NCBI GenBank assembly: GCA_032622095.1
Contig: CP136069.1
Location: 37,486,194 to 37,550,193 of the forward strand
DNA from: Siphonodentalium dalli
Taxonomy: Eukaryota; Mollusca; Scaphopoda; Gadilida; Siphonodentaliidae
Reading direction: 5' to 3'
DNA length: 64,000 nucleotides
Within the stretch, counting starts at the first letter, position 1. Every line of letters begins with the position of its first letter. Positions 26,188 to 36,840 of this stretch are shown here, piece by piece. The notes beneath the pieces were generated by a model. It was given only the letters and a program-made list of their open reading frames with translations. It did not search any database and had not been told where the DNA came from. A program made the translations under genes and the position numbers.

Positions 26188-26303
26188 TATGAAAAGCTGG
26201 CTACGAATGTGATCGCCATAGAAAAGCTGGCTACGAATGTGATCGCCATAGAAAAGCTGGCTACATTTGTGATCGATTAAAAAACCTGGCTACGAATGTG
26301 ATC
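26188..26303 (+). repeat. 30-bp tandem repeat, about 4 copies
   Basis: GAAAAGCTGGCTACGAATGT followed by GATCGCCATA repeats with a 30-bp period. Later copies are diverged. Confidence 0.8.
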
Positions 26304-26650
26304 GGATCGCGGAGCCTTGTGACAATGACCCCATCAGCGAAAGTTACATTAAGTAATGTTTTTAATATTTTTTTGGTATTTTTGATTTTGAGAAAAACAA
26401 TGCCGATGGTGGCTAGCTGTCTTGAATTTAAAAATTGAATTTCCAATTCATGAGCACAGGCTATATAATCATATGCATAAAGCCATTCTTTAAGAGTTTT
26501 GGTGCTGATTCGTTACGACATGCGAGTCACGAGTGACGTATACTATTTATAGATCCTGGTACCGGTGCAGTTAACAATACTTATAGTTGCTTATTACATA
26601 AAATTTATGTTAGCGAGTTTATCACTAACACAAATTTATAAACTAGTTAT

Positions 26651-26652
<2 letters not shown>

Positions 26653-26716
<64 letters not shown>
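26653..26716. repeat. (AG)n microsatellite
   Basis: A run of AG broken by about 10 G in the middle. Confidence 0.95.
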
Positions 26717-26721
<5 letters not shown>

Positions 26722-27206
26722 GTCCCCTTATGACCAATAATTGCAACCAGTAGCATTACAAAGTCAAGTAGTACATATAGGCCTACCGGTACATAACGAA
26801 CATAAAACAAAAAACAAGAAGAAAAAAACAATACCACGTGGTCGTGCCATAAATAGAAATAAATTATATATGAAATATTTGTACAAATTACCATTCAGTC
26901 AAATGAAGAATATCTTCTTGGGTAGTCGTCATTTTCATGAGATGATAACAGCAGACACAGAACAAACAGAAATTTTCAGGAAAATGCACAAAACATCAGG
27001 ATTAGATCTTCAAAAACGAGCATAGTATGACGCAAACATAAACTGATTTAAGTTTTCTGGCGCCTAAGTTCGAAAACCGCACGCACTTTCAAATATTTTT
27101 GAATTTCGCGGGCTTTAAATTTAGGTTTCGATTTTATTTCGTTCCGACTTTGTTATTCCGGAAAAATGGTTTTGTGCCATTTGTCATTCAGATTCTAGAA
27201 CGGGTG

Positions 27207-27555
27207 ATAGTTTTAAAGTTTCCGCATATTTCGGTACCATTTCCGCTACTCAGATTCTAGAACGGGTGATGGAGGTGTCGCAGATTTGTGTTCGTTGGTG
27301 AATTTACAATACATTACCGAAATAAAGTGAGGTTTTCGAAGAACTGGAAAAATATACCTATGGAATGTTGTAGATTGGCATCTAAGGTGTAAGAGGTACC
27401 AACAGTTTTTAGTGAAAATATATTTTTTGCAGGAATACAGTTGAGTTCAAAATGGGTGGCAACAAATTCGTGTTTCGTTCCTTCCGTGACCTATGGTCCC
27501 GGGTGGTGGTTCTGCCAATAAAAGAGGGGTTTTGACCAAATTCCAAGCTCCTGTG
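27207..27555 (-). repeat. right terminal inverted repeat of element B
   Basis: Inverted partner of 23439-23790. It ends CCAAGCTCCTGTG directly before GTTAAAG. Confidence 0.85.
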
Positions 27556-27560
27556 GTTAA

Positions 27561-28004
27561 AGGTACTCAAACCGATGCGACGGTCCCCATATCATCAGAT
27601 TCCAACAACAACAATTTTTTTTGAAATGCCGCTTCTGTTATCAGAATCGATTAATTGCCCAAAAATACTGCTAACCACAGTCAACTATACATGTAGTATA
27701 AAATTGCCCAAAACCTGTTATTTATCAACGTTTTGTTCAACGAAATTTTGCCGGTTGTCAAATATCTGACACAAAAAAGCCACTGGATTTTAGAGTTATC
27801 GATCTTCGACCGCTATCTGGTCAGATAAGTTCTTCGCGTCGACAGTTTACTGGGCCACTTAAAATTAAAACAATAAATTTCAAACATCGATATCTGATCA
27901 CTCCCAGCTTTGATGGGTGGGTTCCTCGACTCGAATCAAATATATTTTTTACCCCGAAGCCAAGGAAATAGTAATTTGCGAGCGTTAATTCGGATTGAGT
28001 ACCT
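27561..28004 (+). mobile_element. TTAA-flanked MITE, copy 1
   Basis: Starts AGGTACTCAAACCGAT and ends ATTCGGATTGAGTACCT. TTAA lies directly outside both ends (27557-27560 and 28005-28008). It contains a short (CAA)n run near the left end. A TTAA target duplication is characteristic of piggyBac-type transposition, but the tips are not classic piggyBac tips. Related copies lie at 35451-35855, about 29640-29754 (truncated) and 6693 (solo end). Confidence 0.7.
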
Positions 28005-28008
28005 TTAA

Positions 28009-29254
28009 AGGGACACAAACAATCGCAGTGGGTAAATGTACAAAAATTATAAAAGTCTGTAACAACATCACCACTGGGAAGAACATGGAGAAATAGAAAA
28101 ACTTTTGTTCTTATATTCATTATTGATAGTTCTCCAAATAACGAAATTTCGCGTGTTGAAACAATTGTTATGTAAATAAAACTGTTACAGTGATTTGTCA
28201 ACAAACATATATCGCTAATCGTGTGGTATAAAATATCAAATATTTAGTCTGAATATGATTTTCGGAATATTTGTCAATGATTTTGCCATTTCCAATGTTA
28301 ACCGTCAAGTTTTGATTAAACTTTTGTATCTAATATGACTAATTGTACTTTTATCGGTAATTACATTATAACAGTAATGTTTACATAACAACACATTTGA
28401 TATGCGAACTCTCATTATAGGAGAGTTATTAATAACGAGAATAAGAACAAAGTAAATCTATTTTTCATGTACTTGTTGATGATAGATGTTTTACATAATT
28501 TTATATTTAATATATCGCATGAACCTATACTTCAAAGGGCTTGGCCGACCCGAAATCTTTGAAAAGCGTGGACATGTCTATAGCGGTGGATATCGCTATA
28601 GCAGTGGGACGTCGACTGCTCCTGGTTGGTTACCAATTAGTCAGAAGGAAACAGGGCAGTGGCGGTCACGTTAACTCCATCTAAAGGGACGGTATTTTTT
28701 AAAAATATGGATACCTATTTTCTTTGAACTTGAGTTTAGACGAATGTTATTTTTATTGAAAAATATAGCAATAATTACCAGTAAAATTCAAGTTTTTTTA
28801 TATATCAGGATTTGTTGTGGTAACTTTCCAGATGAGGCACTCTTGTAATACTTACCTGAATGGGCGTGTGTCCCAGTTATATAATCCCGGCTCTTTACTT
28901 GCACTTTAAATTAAAAAAATCAGGCAATTGTGTGTATAGGTCATACATAGAAATAATGACATTCCTATAGCAGTTTATGATATGTCTATAGCATCAATAG
29001 TTTCTGTTATGAGAATGTCTATAGTATTTTTTAGTTTGAAGATTTTCAGCCATTTTCCCTAATTGTGACGTTCAGCATATAATGAAACAAAGAATGTATA
29101 TGTGATCAGAACCATGACAAGGCTACACACTATATAATTATATAATGCATGGCATGACATCAGGTCCAGGTGCCAAGTGGGTTGAAGGATGAGATCTGTC
29201 GATCTGTTCGACCATCCCGGGTCTACTACTATACATGTATATACTCTCGTTCTC
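28009..29254. other. gene-free stretch
   Basis: No supported gene. Near 28535-28670 an open frame ends ...GGYRYSSGTSTAPGWLPIS, with a locally balanced composition and a G-box-like repeat (tctatagcggtgg, tcgctatagcagtgg). It could be an exon remnant, but splice sites are not clear. Confidence 0.35.
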
Positions 29255-29273
29255 TCTCTCTCTCTCTTCAGGT

Positions 29274-29400
29274 GCCACGTAGACTTGTGCATGAGGAAAC
29301 AGGAGGAATTTGGTCGCAAACAGCTGATGGGGATTGGTCTCGCAGCCACACTTTGATCACTTATTTAGCTGCCAAAATAGGCATTGAATATGTGTTAAAT
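29274..29400 (+). other. possible exon behind a strong polypyrimidine tract
   Basis: A (TC)n tract ending TTCAG at 29250-29273 is followed by an open segment beginning VPRRLVHEETGGIWSQTADG with balanced composition. No donor site or homologous family is evident, so this remains a weak exon candidate. The tract may simply be a microsatellite. Confidence 0.2.
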
Positions 29401-29519
29401 GCAACCACTAATTTTATATTTAAGGACGACGAGCTGGGCTCTATATATATATATACGATAGGGTGCTATATATACGACCCACTTAATCCATTCACGTTAA
29501 AAAAAACTTATGTACAAGA

Positions 29520-29605
29520 AAAATCGAATGTTGAACGAATGTTGAATGTTGAATGTTGTGCCAACTTCACACGAATGTTGAACGAATGTTGAATGTTGTG
29601 CTAAC
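29520..29605 (+). repeat. short 'cgaatgttgaatgttg' repeats
   Basis: Irregular copies of GAATGTTGAA and 'tgttgtgcyaacttcac' in two blocks. Confidence 0.6.
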
Positions 29606-29639
29606 TTCACGGACCCGAAGATCTTGTATATGGATTAGC

Positions 29640-29754
29640 ATAATTTCTTTGCAATTAATCGATTCTGATAACTAAAGCGTATGTTGAAGAAATGTTGTTG
29701 TTGTTGTTGTTGTTGTATCTTGATGATACGGAGACCGTCTGGTCGGATTGAGTA
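29640..29754 (-). mobile_element. truncated TTAA-flanked MITE, inverted copy
   Basis: Reading on the minus strand from TTAA at 29755-29758, it has AGGTACTCAATCCGA, then the (CAA)n run, then 'ttatcagaatcgattaatt' as in copy 1. It breaks off near 29640. Confidence 0.55.
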
Positions 29755-30093
29755 CCTTTAATGGACGGTGTGAACTATTTTTGAACATTAGTATTCTTAC
29801 ATGCATGGGTATATATATATATGCGAACAATTATCTTTTGTACACACTGACATTCCCATACCAGATATGGTCACTCAAGGAGACGGTAAATATGTCACGT
29901 AAATATTATGCATGCTTACAGACCATGCAATCTACTTCCTCATTCTGTACACACAAGGTACACAACACTATCCATTATGTTATACCATGTTGTTTAAATG
30001 GTAATAACATATTATTAAACCCACTATTCAGGGGTTTCGTCTTGAACTGATGATTATAAACTATAGACGATTGCAGGCTGTTCTTGAGTGATC

Positions 30094-30123
30094 ATGGATA
30101 TTGACAACGACGATATTTTAAGT
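30094..30123 (+). pseudogene. lone start-exon-like copy (MDIDNDDIL)
   Basis: ATGGATATTGACAACGACG continues to TTAA, then GTAAGT. The order of ATG, acidic codons and a splice donor in phase 1 matches the repeated start exon at 32532-32730. It may be an older duplicate or an upstream alternative first exon. Downstream joining cannot be shown. Confidence 0.35.
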
Positions 30124-30254
30124 AAGTTGATGCGAGAATAATTATTGAACACCGAAGTTTATTTATAGGGCATGACAGTCCACGACACATTTCTCACATA
30201 AACTACATGAACGCTCTTTAATTAATCTTATCAGGACAAGTTAATAAGGTACAC

Positions 30255-30390
30255 TCATCTATATATACGAAAGAGTAGGATCAGCCTGAGTATGTCTGTA
30301 TGTCGGTCTGTCCGGATTTTTCTCACAGACTGCTGGTCCGATTTCAACAAAATTTAGTGTGGTGACTTTGGCTACCCTGGCGGAGGTGCC
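30255..30390 (+). repeat. dispersed repeat head
   Basis: Begins 'atatatacgaaagagtagga' and continues 'tgtcggtctgtccgg', 'ctgctggtccgatttcaac'. This style of sequence also occurs at 36296 (atatatagaaatgagtgg, tccgtcgagccgtccgg). It is typical of short interspersed elements. No coding content. Confidence 0.4.
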
Positions 30391-30394
30391 TATT

Positions 30395-30655
30395 TAAGAA
30401 TGAACCAAACAGGTATTTAAGAATCAATCAAACAGGTATTTAAGAATCAATCATACAGATATTTAATAATCAACCCGATCATACAGGTATTTAAGAATAA
30501 ATCATACAGGAATTTAAGAATAAATCATACAGGTATTTCAGAATCAACCAGACAGGTATTTAAGAATCAATCACACAGGTATTTAAGAATCAATCATACA
30601 GGTATTTAAGAATCAATCATACAGGTAGTTAAGAATCAATCATACAGGTATTTGA
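30395..30655 (+). repeat. 23-bp minisatellite
   Basis: About 11 copies of CAGGTATTTAAGAATCAATCATA. The last copy runs into the left inverted repeat of the small foldback next to it, and one unit recurs inverted at the far end (31608-31630). Confidence 0.85.
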
Positions 30656-31632
30656 AGGCAAATGCTAGTAGCACCGTTACAAGTGGAACTACAGAAAATT
30701 TAATTCTAATGTCGTTCGCTATGGTAAAGTTGCATATGTATGCACGTTTCCGTTCATAGAGTGGCACCATGTGAATTTCAATGACGAAATGCCTGTAAAA
30801 CATACCATGCACACTTGCCAGCGTATGAACGTACCATTAAAGGGATACTGTACCCAAACGTTGTTGTTGGTTTCTTTAGTCTCTGAGTTGTAGAATAAGG
30901 TAAACATATTTCCATTATTTGAAAGTCTGTTGAGTACGAAGTAATGTTACGGATGGCAGATTAGCCGGAATGCGAAAATACCAATTGTCGTTGTCGAGTA
31001 ATGTTTGGACAGTTTTCAAGCAAATGTATGAAATATATGTTATTTTATATGCATTCTAGTCCCATACACTCATTAAGTCATCACTAGTCAGTGAGTGGCT
31101 TGAGTTTACGCCCCTTATCAACATAATTTTTTACACGATCATGTGTGCCACGCTTTGGCCAATCCACTATCCGTGAATTATTTTGATTACGTCTTGTACA
31201 TGGAAATTCGTAATTTAATTTATGACTCCAGCCATAAATTAAGTTTATACAAATTATTAACTTTGATTTTAAGATAACCTATTAGCCTAAACATTTACAG
31301 AATACATCTTCACTCAAATTACTTAGTTTTCTATATATTATCGATATTAGATCGTTGTTATCACAAGGAATTTATTGAAAATGACGTACAGTACCCCTTT
31401 AAAAGTGTGACTGCACCTTTGTCTTAGGGTACGTTCATACGCTGGCAAGTTTGCACGGTATGTTTTTGCGGGCATTTCGTCATAGAAAACCACATGGTAC
31501 CAGAATATGAACGGAAAGATGCACATAACATGCATCTTTACCAAAGCAAACGACATGAGAAGTAAAATTTATGTAGTTCCACTTGTAACGATGCTACTGT
31601 AATTTGCCTTCAAATACCTGTATGATTTATTC
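30630..31632. mobile_element. small foldback element D
   Basis: Inverted ends of about 230 bp (30640-30870 and 31395-31630) share 'aggtatttgaaggcaaat', 'acaagtggaactaca', 'tgccagcgtatgaacgtacc' and 'aaagggatactgtacc' in inverted order. The middle is unremarkable AT-rich DNA. Confidence 0.7.
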
Positions 31633-31649
31633 TTGCGAGATAATTGCAT

Positions 31650-31985
31650 GCTATTTACAGGTAAATTCCGCTAGCATCGCTACATGTGAAACTACAGAGA
31701 TTTTACTTCGCACGCAGTTAGCTGTGGTGTATAGAGTTGCATCTTATATGCTTGTTTCCGTTCATATTCTGGCACCATATCGTTTTCTACGACAAAATGC
31801 CTCCAAACAATACAGTGCAAACTTGCCAGTGTATGAACGTACCTTAATTACAAGTGAACTACAGGACCGTTTGCCACTCCCCAGATATGCTCTTGTTTAA
31901 CATGCATGATATTGTATACCTGTCCATGTGAACACGCTTTAACAGTGTGACTGCACTTTTGTGTTTACGTGTACTTTATTTTAAT
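31650..31985 (+). repeat. partial copy of element D arm
   Basis: It carries 'gctagcatcgctacatgtgaaactacag', 'gtttccgttcatattctggcacc', 'cttgccagtgtatgaacgtacc' and 'acagtgtgactgcac', diverged from the arms of element D next to it. Confidence 0.6.
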
Positions 31986-32497
31986 ATGACATACTTTCGC
32001 TTTGTACTATAGATAATGGATAAATAGTGAAAGGTACTTGTATTAATTCAGGATAAATACGTGCCTATAACTAACATATTATATTGAGAATGGAGGAGTT
32101 GTGTTTTCAAGAATGCAAGATATAAAGGAGTACCAAATAAGGGCAAAATATGTTTGTTTATAAACATTTATATAGATATTTCGGGGAAAACCCCGATCGA
32201 ATTTGCATGATTTATTTCCTGGAAATTATCAATAGCTTTTTATTATGTAAACAAGCAATGAACAAAGTCCAGTCGCGGTGTACATGGAACTAGACCGTGT
32301 TTCAATTCAATCAATTTGAATGAAAGAAATGAGACGGCGTCTCGATATGTATCAGTCTACACAAGGTCAGGCATTTAATTTTTAAAAGGGGTGGACTAAT
32401 ATTAACCAATCATATAAATAACATTGGCCTGCTGCAGCACTATAGTTCACTGAGTCTGAAAGATAAAAGTGCTCAATGCTTCCGTGGAGGCTTTGCA
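31986..32497. other. gene-free upstream region of the candidate gene
   Basis: No array or supported gene. It lies directly upstream of the repeated start exon at 32532 and would hold its promoter. Confidence 0.35.
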
Positions 32498-32498
32498 A

Positions 32499-32507
32499 AT
32501 TATATAA
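32499..32507 (+). promoter_or_regulatory. TATA-box-like site upstream of start exon
   Basis: TTATATAAG lies about 30 nt upstream of the first ATG at 32532. This fits a TATA box with a very short leader, or transcription may start further upstream. Supported only by consensus and position. Confidence 0.35.
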
Positions 32508-32531
32508 GTTCTTCGTTCGCTATATTATTTA

Positions 32532-32730
32532 ATGGATGGTATGGATATTGACAGCGACGATATATTCGGTAAGTTAATACAGGATGAATGGTATGGATAT
32601 TGACAGCGACGATATATTCCGTAAGATAATACAGGATGCATGGTGTGGATATTGACAGCGACGATATATTCCGTACGATAATACAGGATGAATGGTATGG
32701 ATATTAACAGCGACGATATATCCCGTAAGT
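32532..32730 (+). CDS. tandemly repeated candidate first exon (4 copies, 52-bp period)
   Basis: Four units start at 32532, 32584, 32636 and 32688. Each carries an ATG, codons for MDIDSDDIF-like residues, and a splice donor directly after one extra base (phase 1): GTAAGT, GTAAGA, GTACGA and GTAAGT in order. Copy 3 has a weakened donor. The bases between units (ATACAGG) look like splice acceptors. The open frame ends in the same phase that the exon at 40459 requires. No known protein is recognised. The predicted start is short and acidic. Confidence 0.45.
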
Positions 32731-33289
32731 TAATACATGTAACAAGTTTATTCAGGGACGTGGCTAGAGGGTCTTCGTTGGGGATGGGGGAGTGTGGCTA
32801 AATTTCAAGTTCGTGTAATACAGATTGCAACCCCCCCCCCCTTGGCTTGGAATTTATGAACTGGCATCTCACAGCCCTGATTTTAATTTATTCTAATGAA
32901 TATTAGTATTTAACGTACTGACTACCGAATAGTACCGATGAGGGAAGAGGACCCATAGTTCGGCCCAGTGGGACAATATTTTGAAATCTTAACTTAACCC
33001 TTTCAGTGACAAGTCCGATTTTTGTATCAACCCATATTTTCTTGATCATTTTTCAAATTTATGATTATAATAATGTGATAAATTGATGGAGCTCTTTCCA
33101 TCAATGTATCACATTATTATAATCAATAAATTTGAAAAAATGATCAAGGAAATATGGGTTGATACAAAAATCGGACTTGGCACTGAAATGGTTAAAAATG
33201 CAAAATCCTTGCATTTAGACGTCTAATATACCAGGCTAATTCAGCTCTCGATTTTTTAATTGATTAGCAGTTTTTAAAGATACGGGCGG
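32731..33289. repeat. degenerate ~140-bp dispersed repeat units in intron
   Basis: Contains a piece starting CAGGGACGTGGCTAGAGGG (also at 39968 and, diverged, at 44252). It also has units with 'gcccagtgggacaatattttgaaatct' that recur at 34250-35110 and 40170-40430. A MITE at 32994-33195 interrupts one unit. Confidence 0.5.
32994..33195. mobile_element. palindromic MITE with TTAACCCTTTCAGTG tips
   Basis: Near-perfect palindrome: TTAACCCTTTCAGTG, then 'aagtccgatttttgtatcaa', 'cccatatt', 'ttgatca', and the inverted partner ending CACTGAAATGGTTAA. About 200 bp, no coding content. The tips resemble those of the MITEs at 34363 and 55339. Confidence 0.75.
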
Positions 33290-33660
33290 CGTTGGCGGTG
33301 GGTATGCTGTTAAAATATTCACCTCCGGCAAAGACTGCCATAAACAGAAAGACTAGTTAAATATAGACATACCTTGTTCTTATACCAATCAGAAATATGA
33401 CATAAACAGTATGTTATTGTCAAATGTTTTCCTTTGTTATGTAAACAAAAGCAAAAAACGTTACAGAACCTGGCTTTTGTTTAGATCAGGATATGGTAAA
33501 CATAAAGAGCGTTTTGTTTACTGTTTTCCTGATATGGAAATAATAAAGAGCGTTTATATCATTTGTGTGTGATTAACCAATATAATTGCGCTGTGTTACG
33601 TAAACAGAAGCAAAACTTCTGTAACAAGAGCATGTTCTTGTTTATGTACACCATCGTACG
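33290..33660 (+). repeat. dispersed repeat, copy at 33.3 kb
   Basis: Same order of blocks as 13850-14300, including 'aaacataaagagcgtttt' and 'atttgtgtgtgatta'. Confidence 0.6.
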
Positions 33661-33689
33661 TCTTGACGACAATATATACTATTCACGTG

Positions 33690-34125
33690 CTGATTGAGGG
33701 TATTACCCCCTCCCCCTGAATCCTGAATACCAGTTAAGTTTGGGGGGTGAATCCTGAATACCAGTTAATTTGGGGGGGGGGGAGTGAATCCCGAATACAT
33801 GTTAAGAAATAATATGCGATAAATGACATACACATTGACTGTTTTAATATCAGACAGATACAAACAGAAGTTACATAGACACATATAATCCATTATACCT
33901 GACATGATATTGGAGTAGAGTATTTGTGGTCGAATATGCACAAGAAGCTATTCTACCCACTCATTCATACAGATAATTAGCACAAAATATTATTTTGCGC
34001 CATCAAAACCTGCGTCCAAGATGTTTTGCTTGAACCCGAATACCAGTTAATTCGGGGGTATGAATCCCGCGTACGGCTTCAAAACACCCTGCATGAATCC
34101 CGCGTACCGAAGGGGGGGGGGGGTG
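33690..34125. repeat. G-rich 'gaataccagttaa' repeats
   Basis: Repeated 'gaatcctgaataccagttaa' segments alternate with runs of 7-13 G (near 33741, 33772 and 34106). The G-runs could form four-stranded structures, but this is inference. Confidence 0.5.
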
Positions 34126-34362
34126 ATATCCTCCTGATTATGTTTGTCATATGAACAAAACTATACATATTTTAATATTCCTTCAGTTGATGGCGATTTG
34201 AACAAATATGACTATTTCTGCAACGAACGCCACCTGTGTCTTTAACTGGCTATCGAGCAGGGACCAGAACACTCTGCCGCAATCTGAGCAAATTTTGAAA
34301 TCTAAACCTGAAAACTGCAAACATCTTAGCATCTAGATGTCTAACTGCAGACAAATTAATTT

Positions 34363-34757
34363 AACCTTTTACCCAACAAACCGGCCAAAAACGGCCAAAT
34401 AAAGCTGCAACAGCCTAAATTATCTTCCGTCTGTCTCAACAAAACCATACAAATATGGATATCATTGGAACCGGCTCCTTGACCACATTGTGATAGTTAC
34501 AGTTATGCCCTGTGCCAATGCATTCTCTTATATATGCGAGTCGACCATAGGTCGCCTCGCATATATAAGAGAATGCATTGGCCTAAACAAATCTTTTTTT
34601 AACACTTTTTACCATTTTTCTTACATTCTTTAACAATTTTATAATTTTTAATGTGTTAAGCCAATGCATTCTCTTATATATGCGAGGCGACCTATGGTCG
34701 ACTCGCATATATAAGAGAATGCATTGGCACAGGGCCCTTCTGTTGGGTAAAGGATTA
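34363..34757. mobile_element. MITE with two mirrored long hairpins
   Basis: Tips: TTAACCTTTTACCCAAC at the left and GTTGGGTAAAGGATTAA at the right. A 69-nt near-perfect hairpin (34516-34584) begins GCCAATGCATTCTCTTATAT. Its exact reverse complement, also a hairpin, sits at about 34660-34728. The half-hairpin sequence also occurs in both arms of the ATPase-bearing element at 41696-41727 and 47186-47216. It is inserted in a degenerate 140-bp repeat. Confidence 0.75.
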
Positions 34758-35130
34758 ATTGATTAGCAGTTTTTGACTGACTATCGGGGAGTAACCAGGA
34801 CCCCTTTTGCCCAGTGAGAGAACATTTTGAAATCTGAACTTGAAAACTACTAAATCATACATTTAGGGATGTAACTCCAGGCAAATTCAGGCCTCGATTT
34901 AATTTTTTTTTTTTAGCAGATATGGACTGATCACCGAGGAGGGATCAGAACCAGCGGGAGAAAATATGGAAATCTGAGTCTGAAAACTGCACAATCCTAG
35001 AATCTAGACTAACCCAGCTCTCTAAGTGTTGGAAATATCCGACCTGGCACCCCCCCCCCAAGGTTGGAAATTTTCCAACTGATAGCCTTTTCAGTCCAAG
35101 ATTTTGTCCAAAACAGGACAATATATCACT
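34758..35130 (+). repeat. degenerate ~140-bp dispersed repeat units
   Basis: Two more units with 'attagcagtttttgactgac', 'acattttgaaatctgaac', 'gaaaactgcacaatcctag' and 'ggttggaaattttccaac'. These match units at 32935 and 40170. Confidence 0.5.
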
Positions 35131-35446
35131 GTTGGTATAAAAACAACAAATTCCCCACTAATAATTCATTAGAAATTTAAAGTGAACGCCTTCATGCTGT
35201 TGTTGAGGTGAAGTTTCCAACTGCTGTTGTGTCAGGTATGAAATTTCCAACTATTGAACATTTTGACCAAAGTTGGGGAGACACCGACAAACACCCCTGT
35301 CGCCACGCCCCTGAGCATATTATTACCGAACATATAAGTTTCTTGGTGTTTGTTTGTTTGTTTGTTTTTTTTCGCTTAACAATTCATGAACGACACATAC
35401 GATTTAGTGTACATATCAGTAACAAGAAACTCCCTTTAATGATTCA
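35131..35446. other. gene-free stretch with dispersed repeat
   Basis: 35200-35330 matches 8515-8600 (gtatgaaatttccaac, ttgaacattttgaccaaagt, tcgccacgcc). No supported gene. Confidence 0.4.
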
Positions 35447-35450
35447 TTAA

Positions 35451-35855
35451 AGGTACACAATCCGATTCGATTCATCAGATTTCAACAAAAACAACAACAA
35501 CAACAACAACAACAGCAACAACAACAACAACAGCAACAACAACAACAACATTACTTCAAAATACGCTTCAATTATCAGAGTCGACTAATTACCAAACAAA
35601 TATTGCTGACCACGGTCAGCTCTAGTATAAAATTTTCCACAGCGTGTTATATATCAACATTTTGTTCAACGCATTTTGGTATCGAGGGTATGACGGTAAG
35701 CTCGTCGAATATTTGCTAGACCGCCAAATATTCCAGGTGGTGAAAACTAACAGATTTAAAAAAGTGGGTTCATCGACTAGAATAAAATAATTTACCCCCC
35801 CCCCCACGCGCCAAAGAAATAGTAATTTAGGAGCGTTAATTCGGATTATGTATCT
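35451..35855 (+). mobile_element. TTAA-flanked MITE, copy 2
   Basis: Starts AGGTACACAATCCGATTCG and ends TTCGGATTATGTATCT. TTAA flanks it at 35447-35450 and 35856-35859. It carries a long (CAA)n microsatellite (35484-35550) at the position where copy 1 has a short one. Confidence 0.7.
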
Positions 35856-35949
35856 TTAAGGAGTCCCGCGCGGGGAATCGTTTTGAAGCGATACACTTGA
35901 TTCATAGTGTATAAGAGCACTCCCAAAGTTATGTGGTCCTGTTGAATTT

Positions 35950-36115
35950 ATATGATGCTGGATAGGATAGGATAGGATAATTTTATTTACAATACACATA
36001 TGAATAGTACAATAAATTAACATATAACTAGAATAATTCAGTATATTGCAGGGGGAACATAGCCGTACCGGGCTGTCTTCCTGTTTCCACCATAACAAAT
36101 ATCATTATACAAATA
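35950..36115 (-). mobile_element. LINE 3'-end fragment with (TCCTA)n tail
   Basis: Read on the minus strand: '...gcccggtacggctatgttcc', 'ccctgcaatatactg', then AATAAAATTATCC and four TATCC repeats. A short pentamer tail after an AATAAA-like signal is typical of a heavily 5'-truncated non-LTR retrotransposon. No coding part remains. Confidence 0.55.
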
Positions 36116-36295
36116 ATTTACCAGATAGCGTGAGTGTTATTCATATTCACATCCACGTACACGTACAGACTAATCGTATATATAACAAATAATATAAGAC
36201 AAAATGTTCAGGGCATTTTTTTTACAAAAGTGTTTATATGTTTGTGAGCCAATCCAGACGAGTGATCACTATATCGCTTTATCTCTCCCCTGGTG
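36116..36295. other. short spacer
   Basis: No feature is visible. Confidence 0.4.
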
Positions 36296-36840
36296 TACCG
36301 TCTATATATAGAAATGAGTGGTGTCCGTGCGTCCGTCGAGCCGTCCGGACGTAGTCCGACGTACGGATTGTTGTCCGAATGATAATTTTAACAGCAATGG
36401 ACATAATTTAATGAAACTTGGTATGTGTCGATCAAATTGGAATTTGGTTACGGTCCGACCATAACGGGCGGTGTTATGCCCCTTTTCGACTTAGAATTTG
36501 CTGAATATTTTGCTGTCCGGATGATAACTCAAGTTATGATTATCCGCTAGATTTCAAATGAAGTATAAGGATTAATCACATGAATAAACAGGTGACGTTC
36601 GAATTTGGGTTCGGTCCGACCATTTCTGATGGAGTTATGCCTCCTTTTCGACTTAGTATTTGCCTATTATTATTCTTGTGTATATTATCAAATATGTTTA
36701 CACCATACACAGTTGGAAGCAAAGTTTTATTCAAAGATTGTACCCGGAATGAATTTTTCATTTCTACAAAAATGCCACCGGTCAAAGGCCACCTTATTTG
36801 GGGACGTGCATGTGGCCTAAATGCGTTTTATTTCTAAAGT
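36296..36840 (+). repeat. dispersed element with ~200-bp internal direct repeats
   Basis: Starts 'atatatagaaatgagtgg', then 'tccgtcgagccgtccgg'. Two diverged internal units each carry 'gaatttgggttcggtccgacc', 'ggagttatgcc' and 'cttttcgacttagtatttgc'. Open frames of 70-85 codons across it are not supported as genes. Confidence 0.5.

Larger units (their letters stand above)
23439..27555. mobile_element. foldback element B, 4.1 kb, with 7-bp target duplication
   Basis: The ends are inverted copies starting CACAGGAGCTTGGAATTTGG. The inverted repeats run 23439-23790 and 27207-27555, about 350 bp and nearly identical. GTTAAAG flanks it directly at 23432-23438 and 27556-27562. The core is itself symmetric: a 16-bp satellite in opposite orientations (24480-24735 and 25447-25740) around two GTGGCGG-tipped pieces. 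No transposase is present. It landed at the TTAA edge of the MITE at 27561-28004, so the MITE is older. Confidence 0.8.

Noticed and set aside
28486-28674. Possible exon ending in GTSTAPGWLPIS
   Set aside because: No clear acceptor or donor and no recognised family; noted in the stretch description but not called as a gene.
33741-34118. G-runs as a possible regulatory quadruplex
   Set aside because: The runs sit in short repeats and vary in length; nothing ties them to a promoter.
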